Source of the DNA: Closterium sp. NIES-65
Lineage: Eukaryota > Streptophyta > Zygnematophyceae > Desmidiales > Closteriaceae
Reading direction: 5' to 3'
DNA length: 64,000 bases
NCBI GenBank assembly: GCA_948144175.1
Contig: CANXME010002489.1
Location: 146,078 to 210,077, forward strand
Of the stretch, positions 20,974 to 33,100 are shown in pieces. A program made the position numbers and the translations under genes. The notes beneath the pieces are model-generated. The model had not been told where the DNA came from. It worked only from the letters and a program-made list of their open reading frames with translations, and did no database searches. The number at the start of each line of letters is the position of its first letter. Within the stretch, counting starts at the first letter, position 1.

Positions 20974-21378
20974 GTGGTGAAAGGGGCCCACCACGGGCCT
21001 GGTTGGAGGGCGGGGCCGCGACGAGGGGCGGGGCCGCGACGGTCGGGGCGGGGCCGCGACGTAGGGCGAGGCCGTTTCGAGGGGCGGGGCCGCGACGCAG
21101 GGCGGGGCCGCGACGTAGGGCGGGGCCGCGTCGAGGGGCGGGGCCGCGACGGTCGGGGCGGGGCCGCGACGTAGGGCGGGGCCGCTTCGAGGGGCGGGGC
21201 CGCGACGCAGGGCGGGGCCGCGTCGAGGGGCGGGGCCGCGACGGTCGGGGCGGGGCCGCGACATAGGGCGGGGCCGCGACGCAGGGCGGGGCCGCGTCGA
21301 GGGGCGGGGCCGCGACGGTCGGGGCGGGGCCGCGACGAGGGGCGGGGCCGCGACGCAGGGCGGGGCCGCGACGTAGGG
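20974..21378 (-). repeat. E3 GC-rich tandem array
   Basis: More than 20 short units of the type GGGGCGGGGCCGCGACG on the plus strand. The frames of up to 269 residues on the minus strand here consist of APPxRRGPA-like repeats and are not taken as genes. Confidence 0.85.
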
Positions 21379-21495
21379 CAGAAGCCCGCCGCGCGCCTCG
21401 GGGCGCACAGCGGGCAAAGAACCGCCGCGCGCCTCGGGGCGCACGGCGGGAGGAAAAAGTAGCAGCGGAAGCGAGGTGGTAACCCACCCACAGGA

Positions 21496-21528
21496 TCGAT
21501 CCAAGGGGATCGACCTGCTCTGATAGCA
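21496..21528 (-). promoter_or_regulatory. E3 primer-binding site and hairpin
   Basis: The minus strand reads TGCTATCAGAGCAGG next to the LTR, then the stem TCGATCC-CCTT-GGATCGA (21496-21513). Confidence 0.75.
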
Positions 21529-21659
21529 TGACAAAATTAGAAGAAAGAAAGAGGATTGAACTAGCAGAAATGGGGATACAAATAGCAAACCCTAGAAGGG
21601 TTGTACTCGCTATAGAGCACCCCAACTACAGGCTAGAACATAAGAATAACATTCTGACA
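21529..21659 (-). repeat. E3 5' LTR (right)
   Basis: 131 bp; followed by the CTCAG duplication. Confidence 0.88.
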
Positions 21660-21739
21660 CTCAGTGATGAAAATTTGACAACTCTGGAATTCCATTTTTT
21701 CACAAACTCGATGGTCAGACTAATCAGACTATTTACTCT

Positions 21740-22489
21740 GATAGCGTCAGCCCTGGATCGACCGTGGCCTCTCTCCCCCCGGGCAACGGACAGCTGAAGT
21801 TGTCGCGACATTGAACGTGAGTTATTTCCGCTGCGTTCCGACAATTTCGGAGTTGATTTTCGTGTGGCAGCTGTCCTGCGTCGGCATCTGCACGAAGATT
21901 TCGGAGTCGTCCGGTGCGGCAGTTGGCGTGGTTGTTCATCAACGTGCGCGCAAGATTTTCGAAGGTTTCTTCTGTGAAGAAAAGGGCAGCTCGAAGAACT
22001 CGCCAGGCGCAAATGGAGTTTTGCGTCAGAGGATCTCGACGGTTGGGAGAGATAGACGCTCAAGCCGCCCGAATTAAACGGGGGTTGAGTATTGTCAGAA
22101 TGTAATTGTATACAAAACTATAACTGCCTGTAGTGTAGACCTAGTGTATTTATATTGCTTTCATGTTAGGTGGTGCACCCTTTTCCTTCATTATATCTTG
22201 TACAACTTTCTATAGTGAAACCCTCATTCTCCTTCTCAAACTTGCTCGATACTTTCATTCAACTCGATCTTCTCCTACCTCACTAGCCATGGCTCCTAAG
22301 CCTCGCTAGATTCTCAACAAGTATCATCCCGTCCGACCGGAAAGTACGGCGCTTACCGTACTGGCGGGCGAGTCGTCGACGATTTTCGGCAGAAGTGTTT
22401 GTGGACAGACGGGAACTTTGGACCCGCCGACACTCACGGGCTGCAACAGACAACGACGTGGCTGAATCGCACTTAGCGGGAGTGGGGCG
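21740..22489 (+). repeat. Non-coding repeat R, copy 1, first segment
   Basis: Matches 55798-55882 and parts of 57937-58430 (for example GGGCAACGGACAGCTG, AACTCGCCAGGCGCAAATGG and the GAAGTGnTnGTGGACAGA block). Contains GACAATTTCGGAG (21840). No coding potential is recognised. It is interrupted at 22489 by E4. Confidence 0.65.
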
Positions 22490-22632
22490 TATCGAGATTA
22501 GGAGTAGAAAGTCTAGTTTGAAGAAAAAAGGGGGTTCACTAGAAAGCAGCAGGATACATATAGGAAACCCTAAGGGGTTGTACTCGCTATAGAGTACCCC
22601 ACTGTAGGCTAGAGAACAATAACATTCTGACA
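22490..22632 (-). repeat. E4 3' LTR (left)
   Basis: 143 bp, followed by CACCCCCATA, the complement of the polypurine tract. Confidence 0.83.
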
Positions 22633-23534
22633 CACCCCCATAGCCAAAGTGGGGTGTAATCAGCAGAACAAGCTCAGGGTGGATCACAATGTCACCACAC
22701 ATTCTGAGCACAAGTACAAGAAGCAACAGTTCAAAGTTCACAAATGTAAGCAAAGTTAGAGGCTATCGCAGAGGGCAAGCGAGGAGGAGGAGGCGAGACT
22801 GTAAGAGGAGAGGAGATAGGAGGCGACGACTGAAGCTGCAGACACACAGGCAACAGGAGTCACACTGGCACAGCGGCTACCGGAACAGCGCTCCGGACTA
22901 CTGGAGTAACTGGCCCCGCGGCTAAAACTAGCGGCAGACGAGCAACGAACCCACGGGCGACTGGCACAGCTGGCTGCGACTGGGCTACCGGAGCAACTCC
23001 CCGGACTATAGGTGCTGCTGGCGATACGACGGCAACCTCCGTTCAACCTCCCCAAACAGTCCCACCCCCCCTGACACACACCCCCTGCTTCACCCCTAGC
23101 TCCACTCCCCCTTCACCCCCCTTAGTACCACTCCGACAGCTCCAACAGGTCCAACCCCCTCAGCGGCAGCTGCAGCACTGGGAGACGGAGGAGGAGGAGG
23201 AGCAGGGGACGGCACACAGAAGCTGCACCCCCATACCCCCCACCCCAAACCCTAATGCAGGAGAACGGGCAGCAGCAGGGGTGGGGCGCCGTCAGAAGCA
23301 CGGGGGACGAGGAAACAGAGCGCCCACTGGCATCGCGCAGCCCATACGAGCCGCGCGCGGGCGGCCTGAGGCGCGCCCTGGCCTGGCGCAGCCCGTACGG
23401 GCCGCGCGCAGGCTGTACGGGCCGCGCGCGGGCCCTACGCAGGTCGCGCAGGCCGCGACGGGCAACGGGGGGCGACGCGCGGGTCCCCGTCGCTCGTCGC
23501 AGCGCCTCCCGGGAGCGACGCGCGGAGTGACGGG

Positions 23535-23680
23535 GCAGAAAGCTGCCGCGCGCCTCGGGGCGCACGGCGGGCAGAAAACCGCCGCGTGCCTCGGGGCGCA
23601 CGGCAGGCAGAAAACCGCCGCGCGCCTCGGGGCGCACGGCAGGCAGAAAACCGCCGCACGCTCGGAGCGTGCGGCGGGAT
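23535..23680 (-). repeat. E4 tandem hairpin units (four)
   Basis: Each unit, about 36 bp, is CCGCCGCGCGCC-TCGG-GGCGCACGGCGG or a close variant followed by a CAGAAAA spacer, and can fold into a GC-rich stem of up to 12 bp. In the fourth unit (23651-23677) both arms are changed so that the stem is perfect. E3 has two units (about 21385-21455) and E3b has three (about 51708-51815). Confidence 0.75.
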
Positions 23681-23778
23681 GAAAAATACGTTGCACGCCA
23701 CGGGGCGCGCAACACAGAGAGTAGCAGTAGCAGCGGAAGCAGTGAGGTGGTGAGCCCACCCACAGGATCGACCCAAGG

Positions 23779-23800
23779 GGATCGACATGCTATGATAGCA
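23779..23800 (-). promoter_or_regulatory. E4 primer-binding site
   Basis: The minus strand reads TGCTATCATAGCATGTCGATCC next to the LTR. It diverges from the usual TATCAGAGC, and the first 13 bases are nearly palindromic. An imperfect hairpin around GGATCGACCC and GGGGATCGAC follows. Confidence 0.6.
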
Positions 23801-23943
23801 TATCGAGTTTAGGAGTAGAAAGTTTAGAATGAAGAAAAAAGGGGGTTCACTAGAAAGCAGCAGGATACATATAGGAAACCCTAAGGGGTTGTACTCGCTA
23901 TAGAGTACCCCACTGCAGGCTAGAGAACAATAACATTCTGACA
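23801..23943 (-). repeat. E4 5' LTR (right)
   Basis: 143 bp, followed by the GGGCG duplication. Confidence 0.83.
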
Positions 23944-24369
23944 GGGCGCAGGCGCAAGGGCATATCGGGACTGAACACCCGAAAAATACTCGTTTGTTGC
24001 TGCGTGCCTGGAGTTGCTTGCCAGCTGTTCGACAGTTTCGAGATCGGTTTCCCCGTTCAAGGAAACCGTTTTCGGGGACAGCCGCAGCAGCCCACGATTA
24101 AACGGTGTTCAAAATACTACCCCAACAATTTCGGAGTGTGGTGCAGGCCGCCGGGACACGCGAAAAGAGACTACCCAACGGCTAAGCGGGGGCTGAAGAA
24201 CATCGTGGGGAGCAGATAAAAGCCGGTGGAACCGATCTGCGGCCCTACTTCGCCCGAACCTCACCATCCCCACCGTTTACTGTTCCGACTCATGTAGTCG
24301 ACCTTATTCGGATGAATAACGGGGGTGAACACCAGCCTACCCTGTGCTGGTCAAAAGCATCTGGTTTGG
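23944..24369 (+). repeat. Non-coding repeat R, copy 1, second segment
   Basis: Continues the sequence interrupted by E4 and matches about 58430-58860 (CGATTAAACGG, GAnCGATCTGCGGCCCTACT, GAATAACGGGGGTGAACAC). Ends abruptly at the copia fragment G. Confidence 0.7.
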
Positions 24370-27300
24370 TGCCCGGGCATTAGGGCTGCTGCTCTAGGTG
24401 CTGGTGAGGCCGCTGCTCTAGGAGCCAGTGATGCTGCTGCTCTAGGTGCCAGTGAGTCTGCTGCCCCAGGTGCTGGTGAGTCTGCGCTCTCAGGTACCGC
24501 GTCGGCTCCGGCCACCCACACCTTCACCCTTGACTCGGGTGCTTCTCGCTCCTTCTTTTGAGACCGCACCACACTCACGTCGCTCAGTCGGCCAGTGGTG
24601 GTCTCCCTGGCAGACCCCTCCGGGGGTCCTGTTCTTGCCCACTTCTCTACTGTCCTACCGTGTCCGGCGGCCCCTTCTGGCACCTTGTCAGGTCTTTACC
24701 TTCCCTCGTTCTCTACGAACTTGGTGAGTGGTGCTGACCTTCAGGATGCAGGGGTTCACCAGTTCACTCCTGCGAGTCAGCGAGTGACCCACTGTACCTG
24801 CGCTCGGTCAGGCCATCACTTGGCCACGTTTACCCGTCGGCCGGGGTTGGGCCTTTACACACTGACCACTGAGTCTCCTCCAGTCGCTGAGTCTGCTCAG
24901 GTAGCCGCGTCGGGTCAGGTACTTGCTGCGGCGTCCAGGTCTGGTCCTGAGTCTGCCCCCTGCTCTTGTCGTCTCCTGTCTCACCAGACTCTCCTCTGGC
25001 ACCACCGCCTTGGTCACCCCTCCCTGCCTCGTCTTCGAGGCATGGCCTCCTGTGTCCTTGTCTCTGGTCTACCCCGGTCCCTTCCTCCCCTTCCTCCGGG
25101 GCCTGCCCCTACCTGCGTTCCCTGCGTCGAGGGGCGGCAGCGCGCTGCCCCTCACTCCTCCCAGTTTCCTCCGACAGAGGCTATGCTGCAGACGCTTCAC
25201 ATGGACGTGTGGGGCCTAGCCCGCACCCGTGGACAGGGTCACGAGCGTTACTTTGTGCTGGTGGTTGACGACTACTCGCGTTACACCACAGTCTTCCCCT
25301 TGCGCAGCAAGGGTGAGGTCACTGGGGTGTTGATCTACTGGATCCGCGCAGCTCGTCTCCAGCTCAGAGAGAGTTTCGGCTCGGACTTTTCTGTTCTGCG
25401 TCTGCACTCAGACAGAGGCAGAGAGTTCTCCTCTGACGCTCTACGAGCCTTCTGTCGTGCACGAGGCATCCGCCAGACCTTCACGCTTCCGGACTCTCCA
25501 CAGCAAAATGGGATTGCTGAGCGCCGCATCGGCATGGTCATGGACGTCGCTCGTACGTCCATGGTCCATGCGGCTGCTCCCCATTTTATGTGGCCGTTTG
25601 TGGTTCGGTATGCGGCGCATCAGCTCAACCTTCAGCGCCGGGTCTCCATGCCAGAGACCTCCCCTGCTTTGCTGTGGACGGGGAAGGTTGGCGATGCGTC
25701 TGTGTTCCGTGTCTGGGGATCTCGGGTGTTTGTCCGCGACTTGTCTGCGGACAAGCTGTCCCCTCGTGCTGTTCCCTGCGTCTTCCTTGGCTTCCCCCCT
25801 GATGCGCCAGGCTGGCAGTTCTACCACCCCACCTCGCGCCGTGTTCTGTCCTCCCAAGACGTCACGTTTGACGAGTCGGTTCCCTACTACTGTCTCTTCC
25901 CCTACCGCACACCGTCCCTCCCTCCCCCGCCGCTCTTCCTTACGCCAGGTCCCCCTCCGGTAGACCCCCTCCCTCCTCAGGGTCCTGCCCCCTCAGGTGT
26001 GTCTCAGGTAGACGCAGTCGAGCCTGTCGAGGTAGCCGTAGACTCTGGTGCTGCTAGGGGTGCTGAGCCTGCGGGTACGGGGTTTGGGGGTGCTGAGCCT
26101 GGGGGTGCTGAGACTGGGGGTGCGGAGCCTGGGGGTGCTGAGCCTGGGGGTGCTGAGCCTGGGGGTGCGGAGCCTGAGGGTGCTGGGCCTGGAGGTTCTT
26201 CGGGTGCTTTGTCCCGGTAGGAGCCACTCTCTCCACTGGAGCTGCGTGAATGGTTTTCCCGGCGCTAGAGGCGAGCTGCTGGAGCTGGAGGTGAGCTGCT
26301 GGAGCTGGAGGTGCTGCGGGTGCTGAATGTTATGTTGCTGCTGAGGGTGCTGGTGCCGCGGGTCCCGGAGGTGCTCGTACTGGGAGTACTGGAGCTCCCG
26401 GGCCTGCGAGTGCTTCCCGTTCTGGAGCGGGTGGTGCTGTGGGCGTCGGTGCTACTGAGGGTGCTGGAGCTGCTGGACCTGCTGCATCTTCTGGTGGTCT
26501 GGCTGGGGCTGCTGAGGGTGCTGCTGGTGCTGGTGCTGGTGCCTCTGCGGGTGCTGGAGTTGGCACTACTGGAGCTGGGGGTGCTGCTGGCACTGGTGCT
26601 GTCGTTCAGAATACTGGTGCTTTCTCTTCCGGTGCTGGTGGTGCTGAGCGGCCGCGACCGTACTTCGTTCCGCTTCTTGAGCAGGTTCTTGGTCTTCCGC
26701 CCTCAGCTAGGCCAGCTCCTCCCGTAAAGTGTCCACCACCTGTCCAGTCCGAGTCATAGTTACAGCCTACCTCTCCTCTGCCTGCTCCTTCTCCCTACAC
26801 TGGTCCTACTGGAGGTCTTGCTGAGCGTCGTGAGCCTGCGTCTCGTCCTGCGTTGCCTGCTCGTACTGCTCGCACTACTAGTCGTGGTTCGCGTCAGCAT
26901 CCTCCCCCTATCCCCGGCACGCACCGGATGTCTCTGCGTCCTTCCACTGCTCCACTGCGTGCCCCTTTGCCTTCTCTTCCTGAGTCCTCTCTTCCTATTC
27001 TTGCTGACCCAGAGTCAGACTCCCTTCGCGCTGCCAGTCCTACTGTCACGCGTCTCCTTGCTACTATCGTCACTGACCCTTCCTTCGAGTCCTCTGCTGC
27101 GTCGGCCTTAGTTGTTGAGCTTGTTGACTTCGCTGCTTGCTGTCATATAGACTACGCTGCTAGTCTTGTTGCTGAGTCTGAGTCTGTCTGTCCTCCGTCC
27201 GTCGGGGGTGAGTGTGCCCTTGGCACGGACGTCCTTGAGGACAGGCAGGAGGAGTTCCAGTGTCTTGCGGCTGTTTCACCCCATCTCGTGTCCATGCTAC

Positions 27301-28913
27301 TAGCCCCTGAGGGAGACCCGGATGCACCAGACATCCCGACTCCGCGCTCCTACGCGGAGGCGATAGAGGGTCCCTACTCCTCTCAGTGGCAGGCAGCCAT
27401 GGACGCAGAGATGGCTTCCTGGAAGTCCACAGGCACCTACGTTGACGAGGTTCCCCCGCCTGGGGCGAATATCATCAGTGGCATGTGGATTTTCAGGGTG
27501 AAGCGGCCGCCGGGTTCTCCGCCTGTCTTCAAGGCGCGGTACGTGGCTCATGGCTTCAGTCAGCGGTAGGAAGTTGACTACTTTCAGACCTTCTCTCCCA
27601 CCCCGAAGATGACCACTCTTCGGGTACTGCTGCACATAGCCGCTCACCGTGACTACGAGCTTCACTCTCTTGACTTCAGCACTGGTTTCTTGAAGGGCAG
27701 CCTTCACGAGGAGATCTGGCTGCGTCGCCCACTTGGCTACACTGGGACTTTCCCTCCTGGCACCCAGTGGAGCCTCTGGCGGCCAGTCTACGGTCTCCGC
27801 TAGGCACCTCGTGAGTGGCACGACACACTGAGGACTACACTTGCGGCTCTTGGGTTTGGTCCTGCTACTGCTGACCCGTCGCTGTTTCTGCGCACCGACA
27901 CTTCTTTGACGCCGTTCTACATCCTCGTGTACGTCGACGACTTGGTCTTTGCCACAGCTGACACTGATGGACTCGCCTAAGTGAAGTCCAAGCTGCAGAA
28001 GAGACACACGTGCACAGACCTGGGTGAACAGCGCAGCTACCTTGGCTTGCAGATCACCCGAGACCGAGCACAGCGCACCATTACCCTGACTCAGTCACAC
28101 ATGGTGCAGCAGGTCCTTCAGCGCTTCGGCTTCACGTACTCCTCGCCTCAGGCCACTCCTCTGTTTACTCACCACTCGCTCTCAGCTTTGCCTTCGGATG
28201 AGTCCGTAGAGTCGAGTGGCCCGTACCCAGAGCTTGTTGGCTACCTCATGTACCTCATGACCTGCACTCGACCTGACCTTGCATACCTTCTTAGCATTCT
28301 GGCACGCTATGTTGCTCCTGGGAGACACAGACCAGAGCACATGGCTGCAGTGAAGAGGGTGTTGCGCTACTTGTGCAGTATGTCGGGCAAAGGGCTAGTG
28401 CTTGGAGGGCGGAGTCCAGTGGTCCTCACTGGTCACGCAGATGCTTCTTGGGCTTACGACCAGAATACGCAGCGGTTGTCACAGGGTTACACCTTCAGTC
28501 TTGGTTCCGGCTTTGTTTCGTGGCGGTCTACCCGCTCGTCTTCTGTTCTCGGCTCCAGTTGTGAGGCTGAGATCTACGCAGGGGCCATGGCTGCACAGGA
28601 GCTACGCTGGCTCACCTACCTGCTGACTGACCTGGGAGCGCTGCCTTGTTCTCCTCCAGTTCTGTACGTAGACAACAAGGCCATGCTGGCCTTGTGTCGG
28701 GAGCACAGACTGGAGCACAAAACGAAGCACATTGCTCTGCGCTACTTCCTTGCTCGTGAGCTACAGCAGCGTGGTCAGCTGTGCCTTGCTTACGTGGCCT
28801 CTGAGCCCAACAATGCTGATATCTTCACCAAGGCACTCGCGCCTTGTGATCATCAGCGCTTTTGTACTCTGTTAGGTCTTGTGCCTACCTTGCCTCACTT
28901 GCTCACTTCTTGA
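24370..28913 (+). pseudogene. G copia polyprotein remnant
   Basis: The protease motif LDSGASRSFF is present (Asp codon 24532), then stop TGA at 24559-24561. The frame 24595-26220 carries GAG-pre-integrase and an integrase with HMDVWG, LHSDRG and QQNGIAERRIG. It is closed by TAG at 26218-26220 in the linker, followed by frame changes. The reverse transcriptase is broken by TAG at 27567-27569 and 27801-27803 (both at Gln positions) and TAA at 27978-27980, although YVDD near 27930 is intact. The remaining frame to TGA at 28911-28913 encodes the rest of reverse transcriptase and RNase H (GHADASW, SSCEAEIYA, YVDNKAM). It is non-functional. Confidence 0.88.
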
Positions 28914-29132
28914 CCTTGCTTGTACTGTTACATATATATATATATATACCTGCTCTTGCTTGTTTAGCGTTATATATATGTAACCCTGCATGTGAAGTGG
29001 CCTTGTGGCCTTGAACTTGTGCTCAGAATATGTGGTGACCTTGTGATCCACCCTGAGCTTGCTTTGCTTTGCTTTGCTTTGCTTGACTGGTCTTGTGACC
29101 CCTTGTTCTCCCCCACTTTGCATATGGGGGTG

Positions 29133-29253
29133 TGTCAGATATATATGACTTAGTGTTTGTAGGCTCTAGTAGGGTTGACACGAAGGGGTATAGGTTTCAT
29201 ATTTGTATCATTCTCCCTCATAGTTCACACCATTCTCGTTCTAACGTTTCACA
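29133..29253 (+). repeat. G 3' LTR
   Basis: About 121 bp after the polypurine tract CATATGGGGGTG, TGTCAGATAT to GTTTCACA. The right boundary is judged by analogy to the other LTRs. Confidence 0.7.
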
Positions 29254-29783
29254 ATACGCACACCTCGGGAAATTCATCGGAAAAAAGGGAGCGTGGGAGC
29301 AGTCGTAGCTTCGGGAAATTATCGACCGGCGACGAGTGATGCAGTGAAACATCTGCAAAGCGCTAGTGGGTGAAACGTGGTATTTTGTTAAGCAACATCG
29401 GCGGGAGCAGTAGCGACGACGGGGTCAACGGCGTTGATGCCACTAGGTTTCGTGAAATTCGGTCTCAGAATAACCTAGGGGCGGTCTCCGGTTCTCGCTT
29501 GAACCCACATGCTAGGGTCGGGTAACCGACGGAAACTGATGGTGACCGAGTGGGCGGCTATAGTACGTCCGATATTTTTCGGAGGCGAACTGCAACTGCA
29601 ACTTCGGATTTACAGGGTTTGATCCGAGCGACAATTTCGGAGTGTTTACATGGAGACTTACCGGTTTTACGGCAAGGAGCGCCAACAATTTCAGAGGAGA
29701 ATTCTGCGTTGGGTTAAATGCGCGCGACATTTTTCGTGGTGCAACACTGCGGAAACTACACGGAGTTTTCAAGGGGTACGAAC
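29254..29783 (+). repeat. Non-coding repeat R, copy 1, third segment
   Basis: Matches 59725-60015 (GGGAGCGTGGGAGCAG, GACGAGTGATG, GACGGGGTCAACGGCGTTGA) and goes on with two more AATTTC(G/A)GAG motifs at 29634 and 29688. Interrupted by element C at 29783. Confidence 0.7.
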
Positions 29784-29915
29784 TGAGAATATATGAACGA
29801 GAATGAATGCAGTATGAAAGAAGAGAGTACAAGTACTAACCCTAATTGGGTTGTACCTCCTATGGGATGCCCCACTATAGCCTACACAAAATGTATAAGC
29901 TACAATATTCTGACA
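29784..29915 (-). repeat. C 3' LTR (left)
   Basis: 132 bp, TGAGAATATA to ATTCTGACA; one base different from the other LTR. Confidence 0.92.
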
Positions 29916-30124
29916 CACCCCCATAGGCGAAGTGGGGGAGAACAAGGGGTCACAAGACCAGTCAAGCAAAGCAAAGCAAAGCAAGCTCAGGGTGGATCAC
30001 AACGTCACCACACAGTCCGAGCACAAGTTCAGGGCCACAGGGCCAGTTCATATGCAGGAGTATAGATATATAAAAGCTAGACAAGCAAGAGCAGGTATAA
30101 ATATAGGCAACAGTACAAGCAGCA

Positions 30125-33100
30125 TCAAGAGGTGAGCAAGTAAGGCAAGACAGGCACAAGACCCAGCTGAGTACAGAAGCGCTGATGATCACAAGGCGCA
30201 AGTGCCTTGGTGAAGACATCAGCAGTGATGGCCTTAGAGGCCACGTAGGCAAGCCGCAACTCACCACGCTGCTATAGCTCACGAGCAAGGAAGTAGCGAA
30301 GAGCAATGTGCTTTGTTCTGTGCTCCAGTCTCTGCTCTCGACACAAGGCCAGCATGGCCTTGTTGTCTACGTACAGGACTGGAGGAGAACGAGGCTGCTC
30401 TCCAAGGTCAGTCAGCAGGTAGGTGAGCCAGTGAAGCTCCTGTGCAGCCATGGCCCCTGCGTAGATCTCATCCTCACAACTGGAGCCGAGAACAGAAGAC
30501 GAGCGAGTAGCCCGCCACGAAACTGAGCCAGAACCAAGGCTGAAGGTGTAACCCTGTGACGACCGCTGTGTAGCCTGGTCGTCAGCCCAAGAAGCGTCCG
30601 CGTGCCCACTGAGGACCACTGGACTCCGCCCTCCAAGCACTAGCCCCATGCCCGACATACTGCACAAGTAGTGCAACACCCTCTTCGCTGCAGCCATGTG
30701 CTCTGGTCGGTGTCTCACAGGAGCAACATAGCATGCGAGAATGCTAAGAGGGTATGCAAGGTCAGGTCGTGTGCAGGTCATCAGGTACATGAGGCAGCCA
30801 ACAAGCTCTGGGTACGGGCCACTCGACTCTACGGACTCATCCGAAGGCAGAGCTGAGAGCGAGTGGCGAGTAGGCAGAGGAGTGGCCTGAGGCGAGGAGT
30901 ACATGAAGCCGAAGCGCTGAAGGACCTGCTGCACCATGTGTGACTGAGTCAGGGTAATGGTGCGGCGTGCTCTGTCCCGGGTGATCTGCAAGCCAAGGTA
31001 GCTGCGCAGTTCACCCAGGTCTGTACACGTGTGTCTCTTACGCAGCTCGGACTTCACGTGGGCGAGTCCAGCAGTGTCAGCTGTGGCAAAGACCAAGTCG
31101 TCGATGTACACGAGGATGTAGAACGGCGGCAGAGAGGTGTCGGTGCGCAGAAACAGCGACGGGTCGGCAGTAGAAGGAGCAAACCCAAGAGCCGCAAGCG
31201 TAGTCCTCAGTGTCTCGTGCCACTCACGTGGCGCCTGGCGGAGACCGTAGACTGGACGCCGGAGACTCCACTGGGTACCAGGAGGGAAAGACCCAGTGAA
31301 GCAAGGTGGGCGGCGCAGCCAGATCTCCTCGTGCAGGCTGCCCTGCAAGAAAGCAGTGCTGAAGTCGAGAGAGTGCAGCTCGTAGTCACGGTGAGCAGCA
31401 ACGTGCAGCAGTACCCGAAGAGTGGTCATCTTCGGGGTGGGGGAGAAGGTCTGAAAGTAGTCAACTCCCTGTCGCTGACTGAAGCGACGAGCCATGTAAC
31501 GCGCCTTGAAGACAGGCGGAGAACCCGGCGGCCGCTTCACCCTGAAGATCCACATGCCACTGACGATGTTCGCCCAGGAGGGGGGACAGCGTCAACGTAG
31601 GTGCCTGTGGACTTCCAGGAAGCCATCTCTGCATCCATAGCTGCCTGCCACTGAGAAGAGTAGGGACCCTCTATCGCCTCCGTGTAAGAGCGCGGAGTCG
31701 GGATGTCAAGTGCATCCGGGTCTCCCTCAGGGGTAAGCAGTACGGACACGAGATGAGGTGAAGCAGCTGCCAGACATTGGAATTCCTCCTGTCTGTCCTC
31801 AAGGACGTCCGTGCTAAGAGCACACTCACCCCGGACGGACGGAAGACAGACAGACTCAGACTCAACGACAAGACTAGCAGCGTAGTCTAGACGACAGCGA
31901 GCAGCAAAGTCGACGAGCTCAGCAACTAGGGCAGACGCAGCAGTGGACTCAAAGGAAGGATCAGTGACAACAGTAGCAAGGAGACGCGTGACAGTAGGAC
32001 TGGCAGTACGAAGAGAGTCTGACTCTGGGTCGGCAAGAGCAGGAAGAGAGGACTCAGGAGGAGAAGGCAAAGGGGCACGCAGAGGAGCAGTGGACGGACG
32101 CAGAGACATCCGGTGCGTGCTTGGGACACGAGGAAGACGCTGACGCGAACCACGACCACTAGTGCGATCAGCACGGACGGGTGACGTAGGGCGAGACGCA
32201 GGCTCACGACGCTCAGCAAGACCTCCAGTAGGACCAGTGTAGGGAGAAGGAGCAGGCAGTGGGGAGGTAGGCTGTAACTACAACTGTGACGGGAGAGGCT
32301 GAGGACACTCTAAGGGAGGAGGAGGACCAGTAGAAGGCGGAAGACCAAGAACCTGCTGCAGGAGCGGAACGAAGTACGGCCGAGGCCGCGCGGCGACTCT
32401 AGACACAGCAGGGACAGCAACACTACCCTCAGCAGCAGCACTAGCACCAGCAGCACCTCCAGCTCTAGTACCTCCAGCAGCACCAAGAACACCCCCGGCG
32501 GGACCGCCAGCAGTAGTCTCCGCGCCAACACCTTCAGCAGCACCAGCTCTAGTGAAACTCGCAGGCCCAGCAGCTCCAGTACGCCTAGTACGAGCACCTC
32601 CGGGACCCGCGTCAGCAGCACCCTCAGTAGTCAAAGAAACTCCAGCTCCAGCAGCACGCCTCCAGCGCCTGGAAAACCACTCGCGCAGCTCCTGTGGAGA
32701 GTGTGGCTCCCGCAGAGACGAAGCACCCGGAGAACCTCTAGGCGTAGCACCCGCAGGCACAGCACCCCCAGGCGTAGCACCCCCAGGCTCAGCACCCCCA
32801 AGCTCAGCACCCCCAGTCTCAGCACCCCCAGGCTAAGCATCCCCAGGCTCAGCACCCCCAGTCTCAGCACCCCCAGGCTCAGCACCCCCAGTCTCAGGAC
32901 CCCCAGGCTCAGCACCCTCAGCAGCACCAGAGTCACCAGTAACCTCGACAGGCTCGACTGCGTCTACCTGGGACACACCTGAAGGGGCAGGACCCTGAGG
33001 GGGGAGGGGGTCAACTGGGGGGGGACCTGATACAAGGAAGAGCGGGGGGGGGGGGGGGAGGGACGGAGTGCGGTAGGGGAAGAGGCGGTAGTAGGGAACC

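Larger units (their letters stand above)
20150..21659 (-). mobile_element. E3: short non-autonomous LTR retrotransposon
   Basis: LTRs of 130 and 131 bp (20150-20279, 21529-21659) differ by one indel and one base. An exact CTCAG target duplication is at 20145-20149 and 21660-21664. The interior, about 1.25 kb, has no gag or pol. Read on the minus strand it holds a primer site (TGCTATCAGAGCAGG), a hairpin, two copies of a hairpin-forming GC-rich unit, an array of GTCGCGGCCCCGCCC units, a C-run, a leader hairpin shared with B, and a 3' UTR and polypurine region shared with the coding elements. It looks like an internal-deletion derivative that moves with enzymes from relatives. Confidence 0.88.
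22490..23943 (-). mobile_element. E4: second type of non-autonomous LTR element
   Basis: LTRs of 143 bp (22490-22632 and 23801-23943) differ at about five positions. An exact GGGCG target duplication is at 22485-22489 and 23944-23948. The coding-strand LTR starts TG but ends TA. The interior resembles E3 in its 3' UTR and in the block with CTCCTCCTCC...TCTCCCA. The GC-rich array differs (GGCCGCGCGCGGGCC type), and there are four copies of the hairpin unit instead of two. A minus-strand frame of 107 residues (22756-23079) has a related but shorter counterpart in E3; I do not consider it a proven gene. Confidence 0.85.
24370..29253 (+). mobile_element. G: 5'-truncated Ty1/copia retrotransposon
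   Basis: Begins inside the region just before the protease, without 5' LTR, primer site or leader. It runs through integrase, reverse transcriptase and RNase H to a 3' UTR and 3' LTR. The flanks are non-adjacent parts of repeat R (equivalents of about 58860 and 59725), so the insertion or a later event removed about 0.9 kb of R. No target duplication was found. Confidence 0.8.

Noticed and set aside
20785-21625. Minus-strand frames of about 270 residues in E3 (and the equivalents in E3b, 51146-51985)
   Set aside because: They run through the LTR and the GC array in several frames at once and encode only RRGPAPxxAAPP-type repeats.
19836-21757. A second inverted-repeat element around E3 with CAGGGC ends
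   Set aside because: Only six bases agree between CAGGGCCATTTCG and the inverted CAGGGCTGACGC; too short to support a transposon.
22756-23079. Small protein gene in E4 (107 residues) with a counterpart in E3
   Set aside because: The E3 frame is stopped much earlier, the residues are mostly Ser, Ala and Cys, and no domain is seen; shared DNA ancestry explains the similarity.
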